A DNA stretch of 51,610 nucleotides from Candidatus Caribbeanibacter nitroreducens (GCA_947581645.1 CANPVF010000134.1:1-51610); one strand, 5' to 3'. Shown: positions 18,500 to 28,033, counted from the stretch's first letter. The notes: generated from the letters alone by a model not told the origin. Numbers and translations: made by a program.

Positions 18500-21169
18500 A
18501 TGACCGACACGGAGTCCTCGCCGACGCCCCTCATCCAGCAGTTCCTGGACATCAAGGCGCGTCACCCGGACACGATCCTCTTCTTCCGGGTCGGCGACTT
18601 CTACGAGATGTTCTTCGACGACGCGAAGGACTGCAGCCGGCTGCTGGGGATCAACCTCACCTCCCGCAACAACGGCAACAACGACGTGCCGCTGGCCGGC
18701 GTGCCGGTGAAGGCGGTGGACGAGTACCTGCCGGAGCTCCTGCGCCAGGGCCGGCGCGTGGCCATCTGCGAGCAGGTGGAGGACTCCTCGCAGGCCGAGG
18801 GGCTGGTGGACCGCGAGGTCATCGAGGTCATCACCCCCGGCACGGTGCTGGAGGACACGCTCCTCTCGGCCAAGAAGAACAACTTCGTGGCCGCCGTCGC
18901 CGGCTCGGACCCGGTGGGGATCGCCACCCTGGACGTCTCCACCGGCGAGTTCGGGACCTGGGAGAGCGCCGCCGACAGCCTCCGGGACGAGCTCGGCCGC
19001 CTGGAGCCCGCCGAGGTGCTGGTGCCGGACGAGCGCGAGGGGACGCCCGACGGCCCGTGGAGCGTCACCCGGCGCGAGGCCTGGCGCTTCGAGGAGGCCT
19101 TCGCCGAGGAGACCCTCTGCCGGGAGTTCGACGTCCAGAGCACCGAGGGCTTCGGCTTCGAGCCCGACCGCGACGCCCACATGCTGCGCGCCGCCGGGGC
19201 GCTGGTGGCCTACCTGGACGAGGTGCGGCCGGCGGGTCTGGAGCACCTGCAGGTGCCGGAGGTCCACCGCCGCGGCCGGTACATGCACCTGGACGAGATG
19301 ACCCGCCGAAACCTGGAGCTGGTGCAGCCGCTCCGGAACGAGGGCGGCGGGACCCTGCTCGAGGTGATCGATCGGACCGAGACCTCCATGGGCGGGCGTC
19401 TGCTCCGGCGTCGGGTCCTCCATCCGCTGGTGGACGCGGAGGAGATCCGGGCCCGGCACGACGCCGTGGCCGAGCTCGAGGCGGACGGCCCGCTCCGGGC
19501 GGAGGTCCGGGAGGAGCTCTCGCGGGTCCGCGACCTGGAGCGGCTGGCCGGGAAGATCTCCTCGGGCCGCGCCGCCCCCCGGGACCTCCTCTCGCTGGCC
19601 GACTCCCTGGAGGTGCTCCCCGACGTGCTGGAGGCGCTGGGGGATCCGGACTCGGGGCGTCTGGCCACGCTGGCCGAGGAGCTGGATCCGCTGGCCGACG
19701 TCCGGGAGACGGTGCGGGAGGCCATCGACCCGGAGGCGCCGCCGAACCTCAAGGACGGCGGCGTGATCCGGGAGGGCTACTCGGAGGAGCTGGACGAGAT
19801 CCGGGAGACCCGGGACGGGGCGGTGGAGTTCATCGCCGAGATGCAGTCCCGGGAGCGCGAGCGAACCGGCATCGACAGCCTGAAGATCGGCCACAACAAG
19901 GTCTTCGGGTACTACATCGAGGTCACGAAGGCCAACCTGGACCGGGTTCCGGACGACTACCACCGCAAGCAGACGCTCAAGAACGCCGAGCGGTACTTCA
20001 CCCCCGAGCTCAAGGAGTGGGAGGAGAAGGTCGTCGGCGCCGAGGAGCGCATCGAGGAGCTGGAGGTCCGGCTCTACCGGGAGCTCCGGGAGGAGCTGGG
20101 CGCCGAGGTGGAGCGGGTCCAGGAGACGGCCCGCCGGGTGGCCGCGCTGGACGTCCTGGCCGGCCTGGCCGACGTGGCGGACCGCCACGACTACACCCGG
20201 CCGGAGGTGACCGGGGAGTTCGGCCTGGAGATCCGCGAGGGGCGACATCCCGTGGTGGAGCGGATGATCGCCCGGGAGGAGTTCATCCCCAACGACGTGG
20301 TCCTGGACGAGGACATGCACCTCATGGTGCTCACCGGGCCGAACATGTCCGGCAAGTCCACCGTCCTCCGGCAGGTGGGGCTCATCGCCCTGCTGGCCCA
20401 GATGGGGAGCTTCGTCCCGGCGTCCTCGGCCCGGGTCGGCATCTGCGACCGGGTCTTCACCCGGGTGGGGGCCTCGGACAACCTGGTCCGTGGCCAGAGC
20501 ACGTTCATGGTGGAGATGACCGAGACCGCCACCATCCTGAACAGCGCCAGCGACCGCAGCCTGGTCCTGCTGGACGAGATCGGGCGGGGCACCTCCACCT
20601 ATGACGGCGTCTCCATCGCCTGGGCCGTGACCGAGTACATCCACGAGCACGTGGGGGCGAGGACCATCTTCGCCACGCACTACCACGAGCTCGTGGAGCT
20701 GGCGGACCGCCTGGAGGGCGTGGGCGCCTACAACGTCTCGGTGCGGGAGACCGACGACGGAATCGTCTTCCTGCGCCGGCTGGAGGAGGGCGGCTGCGAC
20801 CGCTCCTACGGGGTGCACGTGGGCGAGCTGGCCGGCCTGCCCGGGGGCGTCATCGACCGCGCCCGGGAGGTGCTGGACCAGCTGGAGAACGGGCCCGACC
20901 GCGCCGGGAGCCGCCTGGCCCGCTTCATGGACGACGAGCAGGACCAGATCCCGCTCTTCCGCGTGGCCGAGGATTCGCCCTCGCCCGAAAACGGCGACGG
21001 GGCCGGCGAGGACGGCGAGTCCGGGGCCGACACCCGGGAGCCCGAGGCCGTCCGCCGGCTGCGGGAGCTGGACACGGACCGGCTGACGCCCCTGGAGGCG
21101 CTGAACCGGCTGGACGAGCTGGCGCGAATGGCCCGCGGAGACGACGGGGGAGAGGAGGCAGGGGCGTGA
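18500..21169 (+). CDS. mutS: DNA mismatch repair protein MutS
   Basis: 889-aa MutS1, which recognises mispairs and small loops and starts strand-specific repair. The mismatch-reading motif is present near the N-terminus (FYE within RVGDFYEMFFDDA, F34 and E36). The ATPase has Walker A GPNMSGKST (about residues 613-621), Walker B LLDEIGRGTS, and FATHYHELVEL. Lever and clamp domains lie between. No mutL is in the window. The stop overlaps the GTG of the following lipoprotein gene. Confidence 0.97.
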   Translation: MTDTESSPTPLIQQFLDIKARHPDTILFFRVGDFYEMFFDDAKDCSRLLGINLTSRNNGNNDVPLAGVPVKAVDEYLPELLRQGRRVAICEQVEDSSQAEGLVDREVIEVITPGTVLEDTLLSAKKNNFVAAVAGSDPVGIATLDVSTGEFGTWESAADSLRDELGRLEPAEVLVPDEREGTPDGPWSVTRREAWRFEEAFAEETLCREFDVQSTEGFGFEPDRDAHMLRAAGALVAYLDEVRPAGLEHLQVPEVHRRGRYMHLDEMTRRNLELVQPLRNEGGGTLLEVIDRTETSMGGRLLRRRVLHPLVDAEEIRARHDAVAELEADGPLRAEVREELSRVRDLERLAGKISSGRAAPRDLLSLADSLEVLPDVLEALGDPDSGRLATLAEELDPLADVRETVREAIDPEAPPNLKDGGVIREGYSEELDEIRETRDGAVEFIAEMQSRERERTGIDSLKIGHNKVFGYYIEVTKANLDRVPDDYHRKQTLKNAERYFTPELKEWEEKVVGAEERIEELEVRLYRELREELGAEVERVQETARRVAALDVLAGLADVADRHDYTRPEVTGEFGLEIREGRHPVVERMIAREEFIPNDVVLDEDMHLMVLTGPNMSGKSTVLRQVGLIALLAQMGSFVPASSARVGICDRVFTRVGASDNLVRGQSTFMVEMTETATILNSASDRSLVLLDEIGRGTSTYDGVSIAWAVTEYIHEHVGARTIFATHYHELVELADRLEGVGAYNVSVRETDDGIVFLRRLEEGGCDRSYGVHVGELAGLPGGVIDRAREVLDQLENGPDRAGSRLARFMDDEQDQIPLFRVAEDSPSPENGDGAGEDGESGADTREPEAVRRLRELDTDRLTPLEALNRLDELARMARGDDGGEEAGA

Positions 21170-21603
21170 GGTCCCGTGCCCGGCGCCGGGCCACGTGGCC
21201 GGCGTGGACGCCCGCGGTCCTGGTGCTCCTGGCGCCGGCGGTCATGGGCTGCTCGGACGCCGTGCAGCCGGCGCTGGGCGGCCTGACCATCGGTCGCCCG
21301 GGCGCCGCGTTCGAGATGCCGGTCATGGAGAACGAGGCGCCTCCCTTCGGCTACCCCGACGCGGCCTGGGAGTCCGGGGCCGGAGGCGTCGTGGTGCTCC
21401 GGATCCACATCGACCGCCGGGGCGTCGTGGACTCGGTCTACGTGAAGAGCGGGTCCGGGGCGGCGGCCCTCGACTCGGCGGCCCGTCGGGACGCCCGCCG
21501 CCTCCGCTTCCGGCCGGCGCGCCAGGGGGAGGATCCCGTGGACGTGTGGGCCACCCTCCCCGTTCGATACCCCGCCCCCCAGAAGCCCGAGGAGGACCGA
21601 TGA
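21166..21603 (+). CDS. Lipoprotein with TonB C-terminal-like domain
   Basis: 145 aa starting at a GTG that overlaps the mutS stop. A basic N-terminus leads to a hydrophobic stretch and a lipobox-like VMGC (C29). Residues about 65-135 (GGVVVLRIHIDRRGVVDSVYVKSGSG, then LDSAARRDARRLRFRPARQ) match the TonB C-terminal domain, a fold for energy transduction or partner binding. There is no TonB-type transmembrane anchor with a proline-rich linker, so this is a lone domain and its partner is unknown. The ATG of the next gene overlaps its stop. Confidence 0.8.
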   Translation: MRSRARRRATWPAWTPAVLVLLAPAVMGCSDAVQPALGGLTIGRPGAAFEMPVMENEAPPFGYPDAAWESGAGGVVVLRIHIDRRGVVDSVYVKSGSGAAALDSAARRDARRLRFRPARQGEDPVDVWATLPVRYPAPQKPEEDR

Positions 21604-23006
21604 GTGACCCGTCGGAGCGAGAGGATCCGCCCCACACCCGCCCCTACGACGACGTCCTGGAGACCGTCGGGTGGACGCCCCTGATCCGCCTGAACCGGGT
21701 CACCGAGGGGCTCCGGACCCCGGTCTACATCAAGGGCGAGTCCTACAACCCCGGAGGGTCCGTCAAGGACCGGATCGGCGAGGCCATCATCGAGCAGGCC
21801 GAGGAGGACGGGCGTCTCCAGCCGGGCGGGACCATCGTGGAGGGCACCTCCGGCAATACCGGCGTCGGGCTGGCCATGGCCGCCGCGGTGAAGGGCTACG
21901 ACTGCATCTTCACGATCCCGGACAAGATGAGCGCCGAGAAGGTCCGGCTGCTCAAGGCCTACGGCGCCGAGGTGATCGTCACGCCGACGGCGGTGGAGCC
22001 CGACCACCCGGACTACTACGAGAACCGGGCGCGGAGCATCGCCGAGGAGCGGGACGACGCGGTGCTGGCCGACCAGTTCTACAACGAGGAGAACCCCCGC
22101 GCCCACTACCGCACCACCGGGCCCGAGCTCTGGGAGCAGACCGACGGCCGCATCACCCACTTCGTGGCGTCGCCGGGCACCGGCGGCACCATCAGCGGGG
22201 TGGGGCGCTACCTGAAGGAAAGGGACCCCGGGATCCGGATCATCGCCGGCGACCCGGCGGGCTCGGTCTACGCCCATTACTTTCACACCGGCGAGCTCGG
22301 TCCCCACGCCCCCTACAAGGTCGAGGGGATCGGCCACGACAAGATCGTCGGGACCATCGACTTCGACGTCATCGACGACTTCCGCACCGTGGGCGACCGG
22401 GAGTCGTTCCTCATGGCGCGGAGGCTCACCCGACAGGAGGGGCTGCTCTCCGGCGGGTCCACCGGGCTCATCGTGAACGTGGCCCTGGAGGTGGCCGAGG
22501 AGGTCGACGACCCGGACGCCTGTGTGGTCTGCCTCCTGTGCGACACCGGCGAGCGGTACCTCTCCAAGGTCTACAACGAGGAGTGGCTCCGGGAGCACCA
22601 GATCCTGGGGCCCGAGCGGGTGACGGCCGACGACCTCATGGACCGGAAGGAGCGTCCCGGCCGCGAGGTCATCGCCGTCCAGGTGGGCGAGAAGGTCCGG
22701 AAGGCCATCGAGCTCATCGAGGCCAACAACGTCTCCCAGCTCCCGGTGCTGCAGGACGGCAGGCCGGTGGGCTCGGTGCTGGAGGGCGAGGTCATGTCCG
22801 CCGTCATCGAGGACCCCTCGCTGCTGGACGCCTCCGTGGAGTCGGTGGCCGACGAGGCCTTTCCCGTCGTGGAGGAGGAGGTCGAGCTGCCCGTGGTCTC
22901 GCGACAGCTCAGCCGGGGCGCCCCGGCGGTGCTGGTGGAGCGGGACGGCGAGATCGTGGGGATCCTGACGCGCTACGACGTGCTGCATCACCTGATGGAC
23001 GAATAG
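21600..23006 (+). CDS. Cystathionine beta-synthase-like PLP enzyme with CBS pair
   Basis: 468 aa. The N-terminal ~330 residues are a fold-type II PLP enzyme: K56 in NPGGSVKDRIG is the Schiff-base lysine, GTSGNTGVGLAMAAAVKGY binds the phosphate and alpha-carboxylate, and SPGTGGTISGVGRYLKE is the second glycine-rich loop. The C-terminal ~110 residues are two CBS modules (VIAVQVGEKVRKAIELIEANNVSQLPVL and GAPAVLVERDGEIVGILTRYDVLHHL), the usual energy-sensing or regulatory pair. It likely condenses serine and homocysteine. O-acetylserine sulfhydrylase activity cannot be ruled out. GGAGG lies four bases before the ATG, inside the preceding gene's end. Confidence 0.92.
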   Translation: MSDPSEREDPPHTRPYDDVLETVGWTPLIRLNRVTEGLRTPVYIKGESYNPGGSVKDRIGEAIIEQAEEDGRLQPGGTIVEGTSGNTGVGLAMAAAVKGYDCIFTIPDKMSAEKVRLLKAYGAEVIVTPTAVEPDHPDYYENRARSIAEERDDAVLADQFYNEENPRAHYRTTGPELWEQTDGRITHFVASPGTGGTISGVGRYLKERDPGIRIIAGDPAGSVYAHYFHTGELGPHAPYKVEGIGHDKIVGTIDFDVIDDFRTVGDRESFLMARRLTRQEGLLSGGSTGLIVNVALEVAEEVDDPDACVVCLLCDTGERYLSKVYNEEWLREHQILGPERVTADDLMDRKERPGREVIAVQVGEKVRKAIELIEANNVSQLPVLQDGRPVGSVLEGEVMSAVIEDPSLLDASVESVADEAFPVVEEEVELPVVSRQLSRGAPAVLVERDGEIVGILTRYDVLHHLMDE

Positions 23007-23017
23007 AGGAGACTTCG

Positions 23018-23809
23018 ATGACCGACGACGGAACGCTGCTCGAGGGCAAGAAGGGCCTCGTCTTCGGGATCGCCAACCAGCGGTCCTACGCCTACTACAT
23101 CACGAAGAAGATCCTGGAGGCCGGGGGCGAGCCGCACTTCTCCCACCTCCCGGGCGAGAAGATGGAGCGGCGGCTCGTGGACGCCACGTCCGACCTGGGG
23201 CTCGAGGACCCGTGGATGGAGCCCTGCGACGTGAGCGAGGACGAGCACCTGGACAACGTCTTCGACCGCTACGCCGACGAGATCGGCGAGCTCGACTTCG
23301 TGGTCCACTCCGTGGCCTTCGCCGACCGCGACTACCTGAAGGACGGCAACTTCTGGGAGACGCCGCGGGAGGCGTGGACCGAGGCGCTGGAGATCAGCGC
23401 GTACTCGCTGGTGGCCATGGCGCAGCGGGCGGCCCCGCTCATGGACGGCAACGGAAGCATCGTCTCCATGACCTACTACGGGGGCGAGAAGGTGGTGCCG
23501 GGCTACAACATCATGGGGATCGCCAAGGCGGCCCTGGAGCACAGCACCCGCTACCTGGCCGCGGACCTGGGCGAGAAGGGCGTGCGGGTGAACACCATCA
23601 GCGGCGGCCCCCTGAAGACGGCAGCGGCCATGGCGGTGGGAGGCATCCGGGAGATGTTCGACATCCAGGAGGAGCGCGCTCCGCTGGGGCGCAACATCGA
23701 GGGCGACGAGGTCGGCGACACCGTGGCCTTCCTCCTCTCGGACCGGGCCAGCGCCATCACCGGCGAGACGGTGCACGTGGACGCCGGGTTCAGCGTCACG
23801 GGCATGTGA
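23018..23809 (+). CDS. fabI: Enoyl-ACP reductase FabI
   Basis: 263-aa short-chain dehydrogenase-type enoyl-[ACP] reductase of type II fatty-acid synthesis. The active-site signature of FabI is present: Y154 (MTYYGGEK) and the pair Y163-x6-K170 (YNIMGIAK). The NADH-binding start LVFGIANQRSYAYYITKKI and VNTISGGPLKTAAA are also family features. GAGGAG precedes the ATG by a few bases, only 11 bases after the preceding stop. It is the target class of triclosan-like inhibitors. Ddl follows 10 bases later. Confidence 0.95.
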   Translation: MTDDGTLLEGKKGLVFGIANQRSYAYYITKKILEAGGEPHFSHLPGEKMERRLVDATSDLGLEDPWMEPCDVSEDEHLDNVFDRYADEIGELDFVVHSVAFADRDYLKDGNFWETPREAWTEALEISAYSLVAMAQRAAPLMDGNGSIVSMTYYGGEKVVPGYNIMGIAKAALEHSTRYLAADLGEKGVRVNTISGGPLKTAAAMAVGGIREMFDIQEERAPLGRNIEGDEVGDTVAFLLSDRASAITGETVHVDAGFSVTGM

Positions 23810-23819
23810 GGGAGGCGGC

Positions 23820-24818
23820 GTGAAGGTCGCGGTCCTGATGGGAGGGACCAGCGTGGAGCGCCAGGTCTCCCTGGCCACGGGCCGGGCGGTGCTGGAGGCC
23901 CTCCGGGACCGCGGACACGAGGCGTACGCCGTGGACACGGCCCGCGGCTACGTGCCCCGGGACGAGGAGGAGCGCCTGCTGGGCCAGGCCGTGGGGCGGG
24001 AGCCCCCGGACGAGGAGGCGCTGCTGGAGGCCGGCCGCGGCGAGCTCAGCCTCGGGGTGGCCGACGTGCCGGTGGTGGAGGAGGCCGACGTGGCCTTCCT
24101 GGCCCTGCACGGAGGACAGGGCGAGGACGGGCGCCTGCAGGCCGTCCTGGACGTGGCCGGCGTCCGGTACACCGGTAGCGGCCACCTGGGCTCCGCCGTG
24201 GCCATGGACAAGCGGGTCTCGAAGGAGCTGCTGGAGCGGGGCGGCGTCCCCACGCCGGCGTGGAGCGAGCCCGGCGCCGGCCCGGAGCGGATCGAGGAGG
24301 AGCTCGGCACCCCCGTGGTGGTGAAGCCCGCCGCCGGCGGCTCCACGGTGGGGGTCACCGTGGTCCGGGAGCCGGGAGAGCTGTCCGCCGCCCTGGACCG
24401 GGCGGCCCGCTGGGGAGAGGACCCCCTGGCCGAGCGCTACGTTCCCGGCCGGGAGATCACCGTGGGCGTGCTGGGCGGCGAGGCGCTCCCGGTGGTGGAG
24501 ATCCACCCGGGGCACGAGATCTACGACTACGAGTCGAAGTACACGCCGGGCCTCTCGCACTACGACGTGCCGGCGGACCTGGATCCGGGGCAGGTCGAGC
24601 GGGTCCAGGAGCTGGCCCTCCGGGCCTACCGCCTGCTCCGCCAGGAGAGCTACAGCCGCATCGACTTCCTGCTCTCCGAGGAGGACGATCGCTTCTACTG
24701 CCTGGAGGCCAACAGCCTGCCCGGCATGACGTCCACCAGCCTGCTGCCCAAGGCGGCCGCCGCGGCCGGAATCCCCTTTCCCGAGCTCTGCGAGCGGATC
24801 GCTCGCGACGCGCTGTGA
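23820..24818 (+). CDS. ddl: D-alanine-D-alanine ligase
   Basis: 332-aa ATP-grasp ligase making the D-Ala-D-Ala end of peptidoglycan precursors. It opens with VAVLMGGTSVERQVSLATG. The ATP-grasp core has TPVVVKPAAGGSTVGVTVV, then ITVGVLGGEALPVVEI, and the metal-binding end has FYCLEANSLPGMTSTSLLPK. The GTG start at 23820 has GGAGG just upstream. The sequence does not distinguish D-Ala-D-Ala from D-Ala-D-Lac preference with confidence. It ends the mutS-to-ddl chain of closely packed genes. Confidence 0.95.
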   Translation: MKVAVLMGGTSVERQVSLATGRAVLEALRDRGHEAYAVDTARGYVPRDEEERLLGQAVGREPPDEEALLEAGRGELSLGVADVPVVEEADVAFLALHGGQGEDGRLQAVLDVAGVRYTGSGHLGSAVAMDKRVSKELLERGGVPTPAWSEPGAGPERIEEELGTPVVVKPAAGGSTVGVTVVREPGELSAALDRAARWGEDPLAERYVPGREITVGVLGGEALPVVEIHPGHEIYDYESKYTPGLSHYDVPADLDPGQVERVQELALRAYRLLRQESYSRIDFLLSEEDDRFYCLEANSLPGMTSTSLLPKAAAAAGIPFPELCERIARDAL

Positions 24819-24906
24819 CCCGAAACGTCCCGATCATCGTCCCCTTCGTCGCCGGTTCCGCGATGCCAGGAACGGCGGCACACGGGGCGGGGTAGACCAA
24901 CGGCCC

Positions 24907-25884
24907 ATGGGCTACGCGGAGCGCCGGTACAGCTACCGGTTCGGCGAGGGAGGGTTCGGCCAGGGCGGAGGCTCGGGGAGCGGCCTGTTCGGCTTCACCC
25001 TGACCCCCTGGGTGAAGCGGCTGCTCATCGCCAACGCAGCCGTCTGGCTCCTGACCGCCGTCGGACTGCTTCAGCCGCGGTGGACCTTCCACGCGTTCGG
25101 GTTCACTCCCGGCGACCTGCTCGTGGAGCCGTGGACCCCCTTCACCTACATGTTCGTGCACGGGGGCTTCTGGCACCTCCTCATGAACATGATCGTGCTC
25201 TTCTTCTTCGGGCCGCCGCTGGAGCAGGCCTGGGGAGAGCGCGCCTTCATCAAGTACTACGTGGCGTCGGGCCTGGGCGCCGTGCTCCTCTCCATGCTCC
25301 TCATCCCGGTGGTCCCGGAGATCGCCGGGAGCCAGGTCGTGGGAGCGTCCGGCGCCGTATACGGGGTGATGCTGGCCTTCGCCATGCGCTGGCCCGAGGC
25401 CCCGGTCTACATCTGGGGCATCTTCCCGCTCCGCGCCAAGTGGTTCGTCGGCATCCTGGGGCTCGTGACCGTCTGGTCCACGTTCTCCGGCGGCCAGAGC
25501 GGCGTCGCGAGCTGGGCCCACCTGGGCGGGCTGGCCACCGGCTTTCTCTACCTGAAGTGGGGCGACCGCTTCGAGCGCACGCTCCGCACCCTGTGGAAGA
25601 AGCTGCCCCGCCGCGTCCGGAAACCCTTCGGCGGGCGAGGCCGCTCCCGGAGCGGGGCCGACATCAGCGTGGAGGACGGCGGCGCCCTCTCCGGCGCGGG
25701 CGAGAGCCGTGCCGGAGGATCCAGCCGCCCCACGGGACGCCACGCCCCGGGGGACGAGGAGGACGACCTGGACCGGGTGAACGAGCTCCTGGACAAGATC
25801 CGCGAGGAGGGGATCGAGTCCCTGACCGCGGAAGAGCGCGAGTTCCTGGACGAGGTGAGCAAGCGGTACCAGGACTCCAGCTGA
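24907..25884 (+). CDS. Rhomboid-family intramembrane serine protease
   Basis: 325-aa rhomboid with about six membrane helices (residues ~36-205). The catalytic pair is S148 in VVGASGAVYG and H205 in WAHLGGLATGF. HGGFWHLLMNM is the conserved second-helix segment (H85, H90, N94). The C-terminal cytoplasmic tail is charged and low-complexity, then ends in a small helical segment (DLDRVNELLDKIREEGIESLTAEEREFLDEV split over about residues 280-312) often seen after bacterial rhomboids. Such enzymes cut transmembrane proteins. The neighbouring membrane anti-sigma gene is not close enough to link them. Confidence 0.92.
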   Translation: MGYAERRYSYRFGEGGFGQGGGSGSGLFGFTLTPWVKRLLIANAAVWLLTAVGLLQPRWTFHAFGFTPGDLLVEPWTPFTYMFVHGGFWHLLMNMIVLFFFGPPLEQAWGERAFIKYYVASGLGAVLLSMLLIPVVPEIAGSQVVGASGAVYGVMLAFAMRWPEAPVYIWGIFPLRAKWFVGILGLVTVWSTFSGGQSGVASWAHLGGLATGFLYLKWGDRFERTLRTLWKKLPRRVRKPFGGRGRSRSGADISVEDGGALSGAGESRAGGSSRPTGRHAPGDEEDDLDRVNELLDKIREEGIESLTAEEREFLDEVSKRYQDSS

Positions 25885-25938
25885 CCACGCACTGACGGAC
25901 GGCCACACAGTCCCGCAACCAACGAGACGGGAGGAAGC

Positions 25939-28029
25939 ATGGCGGCGGAAACCGACTCGGACGCACTCCGCAACGTCGCGCTCCTGGGCCACGGCGGCTC
26001 GGGGAAGACCACCCTGGCCGACGCCATGAGCTACATCTCCGGGGCCGTCTCCCGCCGCGGCTCCGTGACCGAGGGCACCGCCCACACGGACTTCACCCCC
26101 GAGGAGAGGGAGCACGGGATGTCCATCGAGCTGGGCCTGGCCCGGCTGCCGTGGATGGACGCCCGCATCAACCTGCTCGACACCCCGGGCTACCAGGACT
26201 TCTGGGGCGAGGCGCACGCCGGGGCGCGGGTGGCCGACGGAGCCGTGATCGTGGTCGACGCCGCCTCCGGCGTGGACGTGGGGACCGAGCGGGGGTGGGA
26301 GCTGTGCGACGAGCACGGCCTCCCCCGGCTCGTCTTCGTGACGGGGATGGACCGCGACAACGCCTCCTTCGAGGAGGCCTTCGACCAGATCAACGGGGCC
26401 CTCGACGACGGCGCCATCCCCGTGGAGGTGCCCATCGGCGCCGGCTCCGAGTACCGCGGCATCGTGAACCTCTTCTCCGAGCGGGCCCACTTCTACCGCG
26501 AGGAGTCGGACACCGGGGAGTACGACGAGGGGGAGATCCCGGACGAGCTCACGGACGGCGCCCACGAGTACCACCGGGAGCTCATCGAGACCATCGCCAC
26601 CACCGACGACGAGCTCCTGGAGGCCTACCTGGAGGGGGACGACCTGCCCCGCGAGCAGGTGCTGGACGCACTCTCCGGCGCCATGCTCCGGGGCGAGCTC
26701 TTCCCGGTCTTCTGCGGCTCCGGCGAGTCGGGGTGGGGCGTGCGGGCGCTGATGAAGAAGGTGGTGGAGCTCCTCCCCTCGCCGGTGGAGACGGCGCCGC
26801 ACCTGGCCGAGGGGCCCGGCGGCGACTACGTGGAGCTGGGCGGCACAGACGGCGACCCGCTGGCCGCCCTGGCCTTCAAGGTCACCTCCGAGGCCCACGC
26901 CGGCGAGCTCAGCTTCCTGCGGATCTTCTCCGGCAGCCTGGAGAACGGGGAGACCGTCTACAACCCCGGGCGGCAGGCCACGGAGCGAATGACCCACCTG
27001 AGCGTCGTCGACGGCGAGGAGCGCACCGAGGTGGACCGGCTGCACGCCGGGGACATCGGCGTGGCCGCCCGGCTCAAGGACACCCACGCCGGCGACACCC
27101 TCTGCCGCCGGGAGACGCCGGTGATCCTGGAGGGCGTGGACTGGCCGGACCCCGACATCTCCGTGGCGGTGCGCCCCGCCTCCCGGGCCCAGGAGGACAA
27201 GCTGGCCACGGGCCTCTCGGCCCTGCACGAGACGGATCCGACCTTCCGCTCGGAGTACGACGCCGAGCTGGGACAGACCATCGCCCGGGGGCTGGGCGAG
27301 CTCCACCTGACGGTCTGCCTGGAGCGCCTGGAGCGGAAGTTCGGCGTGGACGTGATCACCGAGCAGCCCCGGGTCCCGTACCGGGAGACCATCACGCAGC
27401 GGGCAGAGGGCAAGGCCCGACACAAGAAGCAGTCGGGAGGGCGCGGCCAGTTCGGGGACTGCGCCATACGGCTGGCGCCCCGGCCGCGGGGGAGCGGCTA
27501 CGAGTTCCTGGACTCCATCAAGGGCGGATCCATTCCCAGCAAGTTCATCCCGGCCGTGGACCAGGGGATCCAGGAGGCCGCCGAGGACGGCGTGCTGGCC
27601 GGCTATCCGGTGGTCGACTTCCAGGTGGAGCTCGTCGACGGCTCCCACCACTCCGTGGACAGCTCCGAGCAGGCCTTCAAGATCGCCGGGTCGAAGGCCT
27701 TCAAGAAGGTGGCGCAGGACGCCCGGCCAGTCCTCCTGGAGCCGGTGATGGACGTGGAGGTCAAGACGCCCGACGAGTACATGGGCGACGTCATCGGCGA
27801 CCTGAACGGACGCCGGGGGAGGGTGCTGGGCATCGACACCGACGGCCACTGGCAGGTGGTCCGCGCCCAGGTGCCCCAGGCCGAGCTCTACCGCTACTCG
27901 GCGGCGCTGCGCTCCATCACCCACGGCGCCGGCGCCCACACCCGCTCCTTCCACGCCTACGAGCAGGTGCCCCACGACGTGGCGCAGCAGATCATCGACG
28001 GGCGGGAGGAGCGGCGGGAGGCGTCGTAG
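25939..28029 (+). CDS. Elongation factor G-like GTPase (EF-G paralog)
   Basis: 696 aa with the five-domain order of EF-G: G1 GHGGSGKT (residues 17-24), a switch I TDFTPEEREHGMSI, switch II DTPGYQDF, then domains II-V, including the domain IV segment HKKQSGGRGQFGD. Switch I and the Tyr in DTPGY (in place of the usual catalytic His) mark it as one of the EF-G-like paralogs, not the main translocase. The G4 motif, normally NKxD, reads TGMD in FVTGMDRDN, so nucleotide specificity may be altered. Such paralogs have been linked to ribosome recycling, stress or cryptic translational roles. A hairpin follows the stop. Confidence 0.93.
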   Translation: MAAETDSDALRNVALLGHGGSGKTTLADAMSYISGAVSRRGSVTEGTAHTDFTPEEREHGMSIELGLARLPWMDARINLLDTPGYQDFWGEAHAGARVADGAVIVVDAASGVDVGTERGWELCDEHGLPRLVFVTGMDRDNASFEEAFDQINGALDDGAIPVEVPIGAGSEYRGIVNLFSERAHFYREESDTGEYDEGEIPDELTDGAHEYHRELIETIATTDDELLEAYLEGDDLPREQVLDALSGAMLRGELFPVFCGSGESGWGVRALMKKVVELLPSPVETAPHLAEGPGGDYVELGGTDGDPLAALAFKVTSEAHAGELSFLRIFSGSLENGETVYNPGRQATERMTHLSVVDGEERTEVDRLHAGDIGVAARLKDTHAGDTLCRRETPVILEGVDWPDPDISVAVRPASRAQEDKLATGLSALHETDPTFRSEYDAELGQTIARGLGELHLTVCLERLERKFGVDVITEQPRVPYRETITQRAEGKARHKKQSGGRGQFGDCAIRLAPRPRGSGYEFLDSIKGGSIPSKFIPAVDQGIQEAAEDGVLAGYPVVDFQVELVDGSHHSVDSSEQAFKIAGSKAFKKVAQDARPVLLEPVMDVEVKTPDEYMGDVIGDLNGRRGRVLGIDTDGHWQVVRAQVPQAELYRYSAALRSITHGAGAHTRSFHAYEQVPHDVAQQIIDGREERREAS

Positions 28030-28033
28030 CGTC

